57,149 bases of DNA, from positions 1-57,149 of the forward strand of contig NYSX01000091.1 in assembly GCA_002683345.1 (NCBI GenBank), given 5' to 3'. Positions within the stretch are counted from its first letter, which is position 1; each line of letters opens with the position of its first letter. The stretch comes from Flavobacteriales bacterium (GTDB lineage Bacteria; Bacteroidota; Bacteroidia; Flavobacteriales_D; Sanyastnellaceae). Under the pieces are notes generated by a model. It was not told the DNA's origin. It made no database searches and saw nothing but the letters and a program-made list of their open reading frames with translations. Position numbers and translations under genes: made by a program. This document shows, piece after piece, positions 7,893-15,971 of the stretch.

Positions 7893-9640
7893 GTGACGTC
7901 CAAGGCCCTCACGCGATGGACCGCGGCCAGCACGTCTTCCACGGAGAGGTTCAAGCCGCCCTCCGCCTCGACCTCGGAGATCGCCAAGACTTCGCCGGAG
8001 CCCAACGGCCCCCATCGTTCAGGCCAAAACGGCGCGTCCGACCGGTACAGTCCCACCGTCGGCGTGCCTTGTGCAGCAGCCATGTGCAAGGGTCCTGTGC
8101 TCGACGCCACCACACACCGCACTTGGGTCACAGCGTCCATCAACTGCGCGAGGGTCCATGCGCCCACGGCATCGGTGAAGCCTGGCGTCCCCGACATGCG
8201 CTCCAACCATGGCGTCAAGGCGATTCGTTCCTGCGGCGATCCCGTGACCACCACGGACACACCTTCGGCCAAGAGCGCCTTGGCCAAGTCTTCGAACCGC
8301 GTCAAGGACCAACCGTTGGCCGAGCCGTGGTTGCCTGGATGCAACAGCACAGCACCGTCCAAGCCCTCGGGCAAAGGGTCGCCGGCGCTTGATGCGTGCC
8401 ACTCCAGCAAGTCCCTCCAATCTTGGCGTTCTGGGAAGCACCACCGGGCGGGCAATCCCAAGCCGTGAAGCAACCTCAACCCCTGCGCCGTCTCGTGCTC
8501 GGGGGTGTGCTTCCGCGAACGCCACATGCGTCGGTTGGCCCAGCGAAAAGCCGCCCAACGTCGACCTGTGGCCACCCTGACCTGCACCCTTGCGCGGGCG
8601 GCAGCAGCGAGCAAACGAGGCTCGGGGAAAGCAAACACCACCGCATCCACTCCCGCGAACAAGGCTCCTTCCGCTTCCGCATCCATGCTGGCTTCCTCCC
8701 ACACCCGAATGCTGTGGACGGCCTTCGATTTGGCCACCACCGGACGGGCATAAGGCCGGCAAATCCAAACCACCTCCACGTGAGGCAAAAGCCTGCGAAG
8801 GGCTCCGGCCAAGGGCAAGGTCAGAATGTTGTCGCCGAGGGCGTCTGAGCGAACAATGGCCACGCGCGACCACGCGCGGTGGGACGGAGCCGCCTTGACC
8901 AAGGTCCACTTCCAAAACGCGGCGACGGCACTCCATTTGGCCACACGCAAACCCGCGCGGCCGTCCCGCCACCCCGACTGCACAATGGCCTGTTTGAACC
9001 ACTGAAACGCCGCACGGGCGAAGGGTTTCAGGAAGGAAGAAGTGCGGCCTCCGCGGGCGGCATCTTCGGCACCGAGGAGCGAAAACTTCGCGAATTGGCG
9101 TTGGTGGTCCGCCGTGGTGTGGTAGCTGTAATGGAGCAAGTCCGAGTCGAACTCGAGCACCTCGACGCCGTGGTGAGGCACCCAGGACTCGTGCAACATA
9201 CCGCCTTCTGTCGCAGGTTTCCATTGGCCTGCACCCGCCGACCAAAGGCGGATTTTGCGGTCCGGGTACCATCCCCCATGGCGGATCCAATCCCCGCAAT
9301 AATGGGTCAGGCGAGGCATGGACCACGCTGCGTTCGCGTGGCCCGGACGGGACTTCCAAGCCTCGATGTCAGCCAACAACGCCTCACCCAAGGCCTCGTC
9401 CGCATCCAAGCTCAAGATGTACGGTTGCGTCGCTTGACGGGCGGCCCAGTTCTTTTGGTCTGCATACGTCGTGAAAGGCCTCTGGAACACGCGCGCACCG
9501 AGTGATTCTGCCAATTCCGGGGTGCCGTCGGTCGAATCGCTGTCCACCACAATCACCTCGTCGGCCACGGTCTGCACCGACTGCAAACAGCGCGGCAGGT
9601 TGTGGCTTTCGTTTTTGGCGATGATGACGACACTCAGCAC
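7880..9640 (-). CDS. GT2-GT9 fusion glycosyltransferase (LPS core type)
   Basis: One 586-residue chain joins two enzymes. Residues 1 to about 250 are a family 2 transferase of the WaaE/KdtX kind (SVVIIAKNESHNLPRCL, VDSDSTDGT, and the DxD-type SLDADEALGE). From about residue 258 a family 9 heptosyltransferase-like domain begins (VAIVRSDALGDNILTLPLAGAL) and ends with the donor-site motifs LLHPGNHGSANGWS and SSTGPLHMAAAQGTPTVGLY. Both halves look intact. I chose the GTG at 9640: the family normally starts right at LSVVIIAKNE, and a TACCTTCG box lies 5 bases upstream. An in-frame ATG at 9691 would add 17 residues. It probably adds two successive sugars to the lipid A-core. It is convergent with the O-antigen ligase gene, which fits that role. 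Confidence 0.88.
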   Translation of the reverse strand: MLSVVIIAKNESHNLPRCLQSVQTVADEVIVVDSDSTDGTPELAESLGARVFQRPFTTYADQKNWAARQATQPYILSLDADEALGEALLADIEAWKSRPGHANAAWSMPRLTHYCGDWIRHGGWYPDRKIRLWSAGAGQWKPATEGGMLHESWVPHHGVEVLEFDSDLLHYSYHTTADHQRQFAKFSLLGAEDAARGGRTSSFLKPFARAAFQWFKQAIVQSGWRDGRAGLRVAKWSAVAAFWKWTLVKAAPSHRAWSRVAIVRSDALGDNILTLPLAGALRRLLPHVEVVWICRPYARPVVAKSKAVHSIRVWEEASMDAEAEGALFAGVDAVVFAFPEPRLLAAAARARVQVRVATGRRWAAFRWANRRMWRSRKHTPEHETAQGLRLLHGLGLPARWCFPERQDWRDLLEWHASSAGDPLPEGLDGAVLLHPGNHGSANGWSLTRFEDLAKALLAEGVSVVVTGSPQERIALTPWLERMSGTPGFTDAVGAWTLAQLMDAVTQVRCVVASSTGPLHMAAAQGTPTVGLYRSDAPFWPERWGPLGSGEVLAISEVEAEGGLNLSVEDVLAAVHRVRALDVTHSV

Positions 9641-9645
9641 GAAGC

Positions 9646-9653
9646 CGAAGGTA
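9646..9653 (-). promoter_or_regulatory. TACCTTCG box 5 bases before the GT fusion start
   Basis: On the minus strand TACCTTCG fits the Bacteroidota -7 element TAnnTTTG with one C for T, 5 bases ahead of the GTG at 9640. It supports the GTG start and predicts a leaderless or nearly leaderless mRNA. No clear -33 element was recognised. Confidence 0.55.
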
Positions 9654-9733
9654 GTTCTCAGCGCCTGCTTCACCTCGTGGCAAGTGCGCATTCGTTGTGG
9701 AAAACCCGCGTTGTTGCACCCTCAGAGGTGGCT

Positions 9734-9741
9734 TACTTTTG
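9734..9741 (+). promoter_or_regulatory. -7 box (TACTTTTG) of purD
   Basis: A perfect TAnnTTTG element with TTGTTG at 9711-9716 about 17 bases upstream. The purD ATG begins 5 bases after the box, so transcription would start at or next to the start codon. It is divergent from the box of the GT fusion. Confidence 0.6.
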
Positions 9742-9746
9742 GATGC

Positions 9747-11024
9747 ATGAATGTCCTGTTGATTGGCTCGGGAGGCCGCGAACATGCGATGGCTTGGAAG
9801 CTTGCCCAAAGCTCCTTCCTCACCCAACTTTTTGTGGCGCCCGGCAATGCCGGCACTGCCCAAGTGGCCACCAACCTCAAATTGGACGTCACCAACCACG
9901 ATGCCGTCAGCCGGAGCATCAAGAAGCACGGCATCAACATGGTCGTGGTCGGTCCCGAAGCCCCGCTTGTCGATGGCCTGGTGGACCACCTCTTGGATTG
10001 CGGAAAGCATCCTGAACTCGTGGTCGTTGGGCCCCGAAAGGAAGGCGCCCAATTGGAGGGCAGCAAGGCGTTCGCCAAAGCCTTCATGCGTCGCCACAAC
10101 ATCCCCACGGCGGGCTACGGCTCGTTTGACGGAACCCAAGTGGACGAAGCCATCGCTTTTTTGGACACCATGAAACCGCCATACGTACTCAAGGCCGATG
10201 GCTTGGCCGCGGGAAAGGGGGTCATCATCACCGAAGACCTCGAGGAAGCCCAGCGCGTCATCCGCAACATGTTGTCCGGAGAATCCTTCGGCTCCGCAGG
10301 GGAACGCGTGGTCATTGAGGAGTTCATGGACGGCATCGAGTGCAGCATGTTTGCCGTCAGCGACGGCAAGGCCTACCACCTGCTTCCCTCCGCCAAAGAC
10401 TACAAGCGCATCGGCGAAGGGGACACCGGACCCAACACCGGCGGCATGGGTGCGGTAAGCCCTGTGCCTTTCATGGATGCCGAGTTCCATGAAAAAGCCA
10501 TCAACCAAATCATCATTCCCACGGTGAAAGGGCTGGCGGCCGACGGCATTCCTTACAACGGGTTCCTGTTTTTTGGACTGATGAAGGTCGGCGGCGATCC
10601 TTACGTTGTGGAGTACAACTGCCGCTTGGGGGACCCCGAAACCGAGGTCATCATGCCGCGCATCCAAAGCGATCTCTTGCACCTCTTTGAAAACATGGGG
10701 GCAGGACTTCTCAGCGAGTACCACCTGCAGATCGACCCACGCACGTGTTCCACTGTCATGCTCGTTTCCGAGGGCTACCCGGGCGCATACAAGAAGGGCA
10801 AGACGATTTCTGTCCCGGAGCGACTCGAAAAAGATGCCCTGCTTTTCCACGCCGGAACCTCCACGTCCAGAGGGAACGCGGTGACCAATGGGGGGCGGGT
10901 GCTCGCCTGCTCTGCCATGGCGGCAAATCCTGAGAATGCCCTGAAAAAGAGCTACGCCCTGGCCGATTCAATCAGCTTCGACGGCAAGCACTGCCGCCGA
11001 GACATCGGGCAAGACTTGCTCTGA
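9747..11024 (+). CDS. purD: Phosphoribosylamine-glycine ligase (GAR synthetase)
   Basis: PurD couples glycine to 5-phosphoribosylamine using ATP, step 2 of purine synthesis. The 425-residue protein starts with the N-domain motif MNVLLIGSGGREHAMAWKL, then has the ATP-grasp domain (PPYVLKADGLAAGKGVII, EEFMDGIECSMFAV) and the diagnostic PNTGGMGAVSPVPF and YNCRLGDPETEVIMPR segments. Length is normal. The frame is open further upstream (from 9471) but that part is antisense to the GT gene and lacks homology, so the ATG at 9747 is the start; a promoter box 5 bases before it agrees. The other purine gene in the window, purQ, is separated from it by a surface-protein gene, so the pathway is not organised as an operon here. 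Confidence 0.96.
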   Translation: MNVLLIGSGGREHAMAWKLAQSSFLTQLFVAPGNAGTAQVATNLKLDVTNHDAVSRSIKKHGINMVVVGPEAPLVDGLVDHLLDCGKHPELVVVGPRKEGAQLEGSKAFAKAFMRRHNIPTAGYGSFDGTQVDEAIAFLDTMKPPYVLKADGLAAGKGVIITEDLEEAQRVIRNMLSGESFGSAGERVVIEEFMDGIECSMFAVSDGKAYHLLPSAKDYKRIGEGDTGPNTGGMGAVSPVPFMDAEFHEKAINQIIIPTVKGLAADGIPYNGFLFFGLMKVGGDPYVVEYNCRLGDPETEVIMPRIQSDLLHLFENMGAGLLSEYHLQIDPRTCSTVMLVSEGYPGAYKKGKTISVPERLEKDALLFHAGTSTSRGNAVTNGGRVLACSAMAANPENALKKSYALADSISFDGKHCRRDIGQDLL

Positions 11025-11048
11025 GCCTCTTCGGGCCCATGCCCGGAC

Positions 11049-11080
11049 AAAAAAAAGCCCCTCCGCTTGCACGGAAAGGC
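11049..11080 (-). terminator. Rho-independent terminator of the small membrane gene
   Basis: Read on the minus strand, a 9-bp stem (GCCTTTCCG with CGGAGGGGC, including G-U pairs) and a 6-base loop are followed by eight T. It lies 25 bases after the stop of the 62-aa gene. On the plus strand, after purD, no T-run follows, so it is mainly a minus-strand terminator. Confidence 0.7.
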
Positions 11081-11105
11081 CCTCTAAATTTCGTTTGATT
11101 CCGAC

Positions 11106-11294
11106 TTACATGATGTTGCCGTCCTGCTCTGCGCGGACGTTGTACTTCTTCTGAAGGCGCAACCAGAACAACAACCCCACAAGTCCGAGGCCAATCACGG
11201 CCCAGTTGAAGCTGTTGCTGATGGGCAACAACACAGTGTTGAAGGTCCATTCAATGAACTGGGCGACGGGAGTGATGATGTCTTGCGTATTCAT
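11106..11294 (-). CDS. Small membrane protein (62 aa) convergent with purD
   Basis: A single membrane segment (WAVIGLGLVGLLFWLRL, about residues 29-45) is preceded by an amphipathic N-terminal part (MNTQDIITPVAQFIEWTFNTV) and followed by a short charged tail. The ATG at 11294 is preferred: the frame continues upstream, but a perfect TATTTTTG promoter box lies at 11313-11320 and a terminator follows the stop, so this is a compact single-gene transcription unit. Small membrane proteins of this build occur next to purD in other Flavobacteriia (DUF6341-like). I see the same position and layout but cannot confirm homology by eye. Function is unknown. Confidence 0.7.
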   Translation of the reverse strand: MNTQDIITPVAQFIEWTFNTVLLPISNSFNWAVIGLGLVGLLFWLRLQKKYNVRAEQDGNIM

Positions 11295-11312
11295 GGTCGT
11301 GGTGCTTGGGCT

Positions 11313-11320
11313 CAAAAATA
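11313..11320 (-). promoter_or_regulatory. -7 box (TATTTTTG) of the small membrane gene
   Basis: A perfect minus-strand TAnnTTTG, 18 bases before the ATG at 11294. A TTTC lies about 20 bases further upstream where a -33 element would be expected. Unlike most boxes in this window it leaves room for a short 5' leader. Confidence 0.5.
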
Positions 11321-11395
11321 CACAAGGCCAACCGAATTGAAACCTTTTTGGAACAGGGCGCGTAAGGCGAAGACGAACCCTATCAGATTTTTGCC

Positions 11396-14300
11396 ATGAG
11401 AGCAATTCTTACACCCCTGTTCATCTTCGCGACCCTTCTCTCTTGGGGTCAGGACTTCGAACACCCTGCCATCGCGATTGATCCCGCTGCCTTGCAAGAG
11501 GCGCACGCCATCTGGCAGGAGCAGCAGCAAGTACCTCACGACATCGAAGGTACTGAGATGGTCCCCGCCAGTTTGTCTACTCTGCAATCCCGCGGAGATC
11601 GCTCGAACATCACTTCGGTGGCTCGCGGCATTTGGTCAGAAGCCAACACCTGGGACTGCAATTGCGTTCCTACGGCAGGCGACAACGTCTTTGTGGCCCA
11701 CGAAGTCTCCATGATTGGAGACGTGGAATTTCATTCTCTCCTCATTGAGCCTGCGGGCACGCTGCTTGATCTCGTCGGCGTCACCATGACGTTCTCTGGG
11801 AACTTCGGGGCATTCGGAGCATCCGAGCTGACTTCAACGACGTTGGTCGCCAATGACATTTTGGGCAACCAAGTGTTGGATGGCAACATGACCTTGGGGT
11901 CGTTGTCGGTTCAAAACACGACGCTGAACATCGAGGGAAGCGTGACCGTGAAAGGCAACTTGGATGTCGACAACTCCACGGTCAACATTGTTGACGCGCT
12001 TGGTGAATTGACCTTGACGGAAAATGAACAAGGCCGCGCAACTGTGATGCGTTCACCTGATGCGCAGGTTTTGGGACTGGTCACACGCCAGATCATCTTG
12101 CCCGCCATTGCCAACCGCACCACCCCGATCGTGCAACACCGCATTGCCCTTGGCCTCGAGGGGGTGGCTGTGTCGGAATTGGTGGGCGATTTCCCGACGA
12201 TTGGGTTTGCCGGGGCCGATGTGGAAACGGGCAATGCCAACATTGCCTACTGGAGTGCCGATGCGTTTTACAATTACCAAAAAGTCGGGTCTGCAGATGA
12301 CATTTTGCCGGTGTGGGAAGGTCTTTACCTCTCTTTGCAACCTGGAGAAACATACACACTCACTTACTCCGGCACAATGCCTGCACGTGAGGTGAGCATG
12401 GAGGTGGCTGCAGGATCTTTCTCTGGCTTGTTCGGAAATACCACCCATGGCAACTACGACTTGGAACAACTTGACGCCCAAATGGGCCAAGACCGCATTG
12501 CGTTGCGTTGCTGGAATACCAACACGCTTCAGTGGGACATCTATGTGGACGGTTTGTCCACCAATGGCATGGGCCCAACCTTGCAGCCAAGCGTGGCCTG
12601 CGAGTACACCCCAACAGATGCCGCACAAGGACAGGCATTCAGTCTGAACAGTTCCGACGCGACGCCCAACGGCACTTTTGCCACGAGCTCGGTCACGTTG
12701 GACGGAAGCATCACTTTTGCCGTGTCAAACCCCAGTGGCTTCGGAGATGAATGCAAAGTCGCGATCTCGGAGGGTGCCTCCCTGGAGTTCAACGCCACGG
12801 AAGACGGCATGAATGCGACCTCACCGTACAGCGCGTGCGATTTGTACCTGGAGGACGCGCTGGCAAACAAACATGGCATTGCTCAAGTTGACTTCGACCG
12901 CGAGCCGATTGCGGCATTTGAACTCACGTTGGGAGCCAACGATCCATTCGACGGCGCTTTCAGCATTGAGGTGACCAACTTGGATTGGAATGAAGGCTGC
13001 GTTTTCATTCAATTGACAGATGAAGCTGAGCCTCAGCCCCTAGAGATGGGTGCGTTGATCGAAAATGATTTGAGTTCTGGCGAGAACCACACGTACATCG
13101 TGGGAACCCTTTACTTGTTGCCTCCATCGCGTGTCGAGTTCGCTTCACCGGGTTGCGAGGGCGAAGGCCCAACCCAAATTGAGGTGTTGCCTACGGGCGA
13201 TGGACCCTGGTCGGTGACCCTCACTGACGCCCAAGAAAACAGCTTCGAAGGCACATTGGATGACGAAGGTGTCGGCGTGATGTTTGGCGACTTGGCCTCA
13301 GGCACCTACACCTACGCCATCGACAACCAGGGCACCATGGGATGTGGCGCCGTGGCGGGCGCGCACACTGTGATTCGCCCCACTTCTTTGGCCATCGCCA
13401 CGGACGTGACCCACGATTGTGGCGACGGCGGCACCGTGGTGGCCAATGTGGCCACAGAGGATGTGACCTACGACTGGAGCCACGGGGCGACAGGCGCAGA
13501 GATCTCTGGATTGCAAGGTGGAACCTACACCGTGGTGGCCACCAACGACTTCGGTTGCAAGGACACCTTGGACGTGACGGTGTTGTCCGCACCTGAAGTT
13601 TTGGTGACCTCCACCGACGGCACATGTGACGGCATCGAGGATGCGGAAATTGAGGTGGACGCCATGCACGAATCTGCGCGATACAACGTCATCCTGCGTG
13701 ACGAGGTAGGCGTGGAAGTGGATGCCCAATTGGACCAGGAGACTCCCTTGTTCTTTGACAATGTCTCCACTGGAATCTACACGGTGGAAATGCAACTGTT
13801 GGGGGCCTACGGATGTGCGCCTGAAACGGAAGAAGTTTCCGTGGTGCAGCCTGTCCCCATGACGTTGACCAGCGCAAGCCAACCCATGTGTGACAGCGAT
13901 CAACCCGGTTCTGCATCCACCACGCTTTTGGGCGGGACTGGCGCGGTGACCTACATGTGGTCGAATGGCACCCAAGAAGCCAACTTGACGAACGTGGAAG
14001 CTGGTGAATACACAGTGACCGTGACCGATGAGGCTGGATGTCAAAAGTCCACCGGCGTCACAGTGGCTTTGAGCCCTCAATTGGACGTGACGGCCGTGTC
14101 TCCTGGTTGCGACGGAACCGGTGTGGCTGGATTCAACATGACCAGCACGTCAGGCGCGACGTGGACCGTGGACGTGTACAACCAAGAGGGCACGTTGGTG
14201 GAATCCATCACCGCGAGCGAGGATTTTGACGTGACCAACTTGCCTACGGGAACGTACACGGTGACGTACAGCGACGATGTGAACGACGGCTGCCCTGCCA

Positions 14301-15109
14301 AAAGCACGGAGGCCACTCTCACAGAGGCTTCCGACTTGGAAGTGGCCGTGACCACCACGCCGATGACGTGTGGTGAACACGATGCAGGCGCCATCGATTT
14401 GGAGGTGTCTGGCGGTTCAGGCGACATCACCGTCGCATGGGATCACGGCGCGGAAGGCACGTCGTTGAGTGGCTTGGCCGGTGGCCAGTACTACGCGGTG
14501 GTCACAGACGACAACGGCTGCACCAAAGACGTGCGCGTGATGGTGGAAGATTCTCCCACAGTAGAGGCCAACTTCACGGCGCCCAGTGCCGGGTTGACCG
14601 ACGGTGTGAATGGCATGACCATGTCTTTCACCAACACCTCCGAAGGCAACATCACAGGCCAAACGTGGTACTTCGGCGACACAGAAACCCCGAGCTACGA
14701 TTTCCACGCCACGCACACCTTTGAGGCTGCGGGTGCTTACGACGTATTCCTGAACGTGTGGAACGACAAGTGCAGCCACACCGTCCGCAAGACCGTGGTG
14801 GCAAGCCAAGGTGAGGGCAGCACCAACGACGACTTGGGCAACCTCGTGACCAATGTGGCCGAAGGAAACTTGACCGAAATCCACGCCCCCGTGACCACCG
14901 AGTCAGGATGGATGATGGACTTGGGGCCCGCTGGCGAAGGCATGAAGGTCCACGTGTTCGACTTGACTGGACGTCAGCTGTGCACGCCTGTGGGTGCCGA
15001 TGGCAACGGCCAAATCTGGATCGAAGGCGACCAATGGCCCGCACTGGTGTTGTTGCGTTTGGTGCACGAACCCACCAACAGCATTCGGACTTGGAAAATG
15101 GTGCGCTAA
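11396..15109 (+). CDS. Large secreted surface protein with SprB-like and PKD repeats (T9SS substrate)
   Basis: A 1237-residue exported protein. The signal peptide is MRAILTPLFIFATLLSWGQ, with cleavage likely after the Gln. The N-terminal third has a beta-helix-like region (SLSVQNTTLNIEGSVTVKGNLDV). From about residue 630 to 1040 there are SprB-type repeats with the pattern (W/D)xxGxxxxxxxxLxxGxYxxxxxDxxGC, as in YDWSHGATGAEISGL, YMWSNGTQEANL and VAWDHGAEGTSLSGL. A PKD domain follows at about 1055-1140 (FTNTSEGNITGQTWYFGD). The C-terminus (VFDLTGRQLCTP...WKMVR) resembles a T9SS type A sorting domain, so export through T9SS and surface anchoring is inferred. A role in adhesion or gliding is possible because SprB repeats occur in the gliding adhesin. 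A GATTTTTG sequence lies 2 bases before the ATG. Confidence 0.85.
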   Translation: MRAILTPLFIFATLLSWGQDFEHPAIAIDPAALQEAHAIWQEQQQVPHDIEGTEMVPASLSTLQSRGDRSNITSVARGIWSEANTWDCNCVPTAGDNVFVAHEVSMIGDVEFHSLLIEPAGTLLDLVGVTMTFSGNFGAFGASELTSTTLVANDILGNQVLDGNMTLGSLSVQNTTLNIEGSVTVKGNLDVDNSTVNIVDALGELTLTENEQGRATVMRSPDAQVLGLVTRQIILPAIANRTTPIVQHRIALGLEGVAVSELVGDFPTIGFAGADVETGNANIAYWSADAFYNYQKVGSADDILPVWEGLYLSLQPGETYTLTYSGTMPAREVSMEVAAGSFSGLFGNTTHGNYDLEQLDAQMGQDRIALRCWNTNTLQWDIYVDGLSTNGMGPTLQPSVACEYTPTDAAQGQAFSLNSSDATPNGTFATSSVTLDGSITFAVSNPSGFGDECKVAISEGASLEFNATEDGMNATSPYSACDLYLEDALANKHGIAQVDFDREPIAAFELTLGANDPFDGAFSIEVTNLDWNEGCVFIQLTDEAEPQPLEMGALIENDLSSGENHTYIVGTLYLLPPSRVEFASPGCEGEGPTQIEVLPTGDGPWSVTLTDAQENSFEGTLDDEGVGVMFGDLASGTYTYAIDNQGTMGCGAVAGAHTVIRPTSLAIATDVTHDCGDGGTVVANVATEDVTYDWSHGATGAEISGLQGGTYTVVATNDFGCKDTLDVTVLSAPEVLVTSTDGTCDGIEDAEIEVDAMHESARYNVILRDEVGVEVDAQLDQETPLFFDNVSTGIYTVEMQLLGAYGCAPETEEVSVVQPVPMTLTSASQPMCDSDQPGSASTTLLGGTGAVTYMWSNGTQEANLTNVEAGEYTVTVTDEAGCQKSTGVTVALSPQLDVTAVSPGCDGTGVAGFNMTSTSGATWTVDVYNQEGTLVESITASEDFDVTNLPTGTYTVTYSDDVNDGCPAKSTEATLTEASDLEVAVTTTPMTCGEHDAGAIDLEVSGGSGDITVAWDHGAEGTSLSGLAGGQYYAVVTDDNGCTKDVRVMVEDSPTVEANFTAPSAGLTDGVNGMTMSFTNTSEGNITGQTWYFGDTETPSYDFHATHTFEAAGAYDVFLNVWNDKCSHTVRKTVVASQGEGSTNDDLGNLVTNVAEGNLTEIHAPVTTESGWMMDLGPAGEGMKVHVFDLTGRQLCTPVGADGNGQIWIEGDQWPALVLLRLVHEPTNSIRTWKMVR

Positions 15110-15148
15110 ACGCGTGCACAGGAAGGTGACAATGCCGAACTTCGCACC

Positions 15149-15841
15149 ATGAAGATTGGTGTTGTCACCTTCCCCGGCTCCAACTGCGACATGGACATGG
15201 TCCATGCGCTGAGCCACGACCTCGGCTTCAACGTGGTGCAGCTCTGGCACAAAGACAGAGACCTGCAAGGCGTTGAAGCCGTTGTGCTTCCCGGCGGTTT
15301 CAGTTACGGAGACTACCTCCGCAGCGGCGCGATCGCGCGCTTCTCTCCCATCATGGAGGAAGTCGTGTCGTTTGCCCATGGCGGCGGCCGCGTGATGGGC
15401 GTGTGCAATGGGTTCCAAATCCTGTGCGAAGCCGGGCTCCTTCCCGGGACGCTTCGCCACAACGAAAGCCGCAAATTCATTTGCCGCAACGTGCACCTCA
15501 AGCCCGTGTCCCGCACTGCCTCCGTCTCGGCAGGATGCGACACCGAGACGCCGCTTGTGATTCCTATCGCCCACGGCGAAGGCAACTACTTCATTGGCGA
15601 CGATGGCTTGAAGGGCTTGCAGGACAACGATCAAATCTTGTTCCAATATTGCGACGAAAACGGTGCGGTCAACGCCATGAGCAACCCCAACGGCGCGCTC
15701 CTCAACATCGCCGGCGTGTGCAATGAAGGCAAAAACGTCTTCGGCATGATGCCCCACCCGGAGCGTGCTTGCAGCGACGACCTCGCCAACGCCGACGGCC
15801 GCGCCATCCTCCAAGGATTGGCCGAGCAGGTGCTCGCCTGA
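15149..15841 (+). CDS. purQ: Phosphoribosylformylglycinamidine synthase, glutaminase subunit
   Basis: PurQ is the class I glutamine amidotransferase subunit that supplies ammonia for FGAM synthesis, step 4 of purine synthesis. The 230-residue protein starts MKIGVVTFPGSNCDMDMVHAL, carries the nucleophile Cys in GVCNGFQILCEAGLLPG and the His-Glu pair in MMPHPERACS. It is a free subunit, which implies the split PurL-PurQ-PurS enzyme and not the long fused PurL; neither purL nor purS is in this window. A GAACTTCG sequence lies 4 bases before the ATG, a near-match to the start-proximal box of other genes. Confidence 0.95.
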   Translation: MKIGVVTFPGSNCDMDMVHALSHDLGFNVVQLWHKDRDLQGVEAVVLPGGFSYGDYLRSGAIARFSPIMEEVVSFAHGGGRVMGVCNGFQILCEAGLLPGTLRHNESRKFICRNVHLKPVSRTASVSAGCDTETPLVIPIAHGEGNYFIGDDGLKGLQDNDQILFQYCDENGAVNAMSNPNGALLNIAGVCNEGKNVFGMMPHPERACSDDLANADGRAILQGLAEQVLA

Positions 15842-15932
15842 GTCGAGAACACACCACCCTTTTTGGCACCTTGGGACGGTTGAGCCTGAGGGGATTTGGC
15901 GTCTTTTGGAGTCTCAGGAAACCTCAAGGGGT

Positions 15933-15940
15933 TAGATTTG
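15933..15940 (+). promoter_or_regulatory. -7 box (TAGATTTG) upstream of dxs
   Basis: A perfect TAnnTTTG, 31 bases before the dxs ATG. TTTTG at 15904-15908 is a possible -33 element, although the 24-base gap is longer than usual. Confidence 0.45.
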
Positions 15941-15971
15941 TTACATCCCTCCAACCTTGAATCTCAGACCC

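Noticed and set aside
9471-9746. Upstream extension of the purD frame
   Set aside because: It is antisense to the GT fusion, while the PurD N-terminus begins exactly at MNVLLIGSGG.
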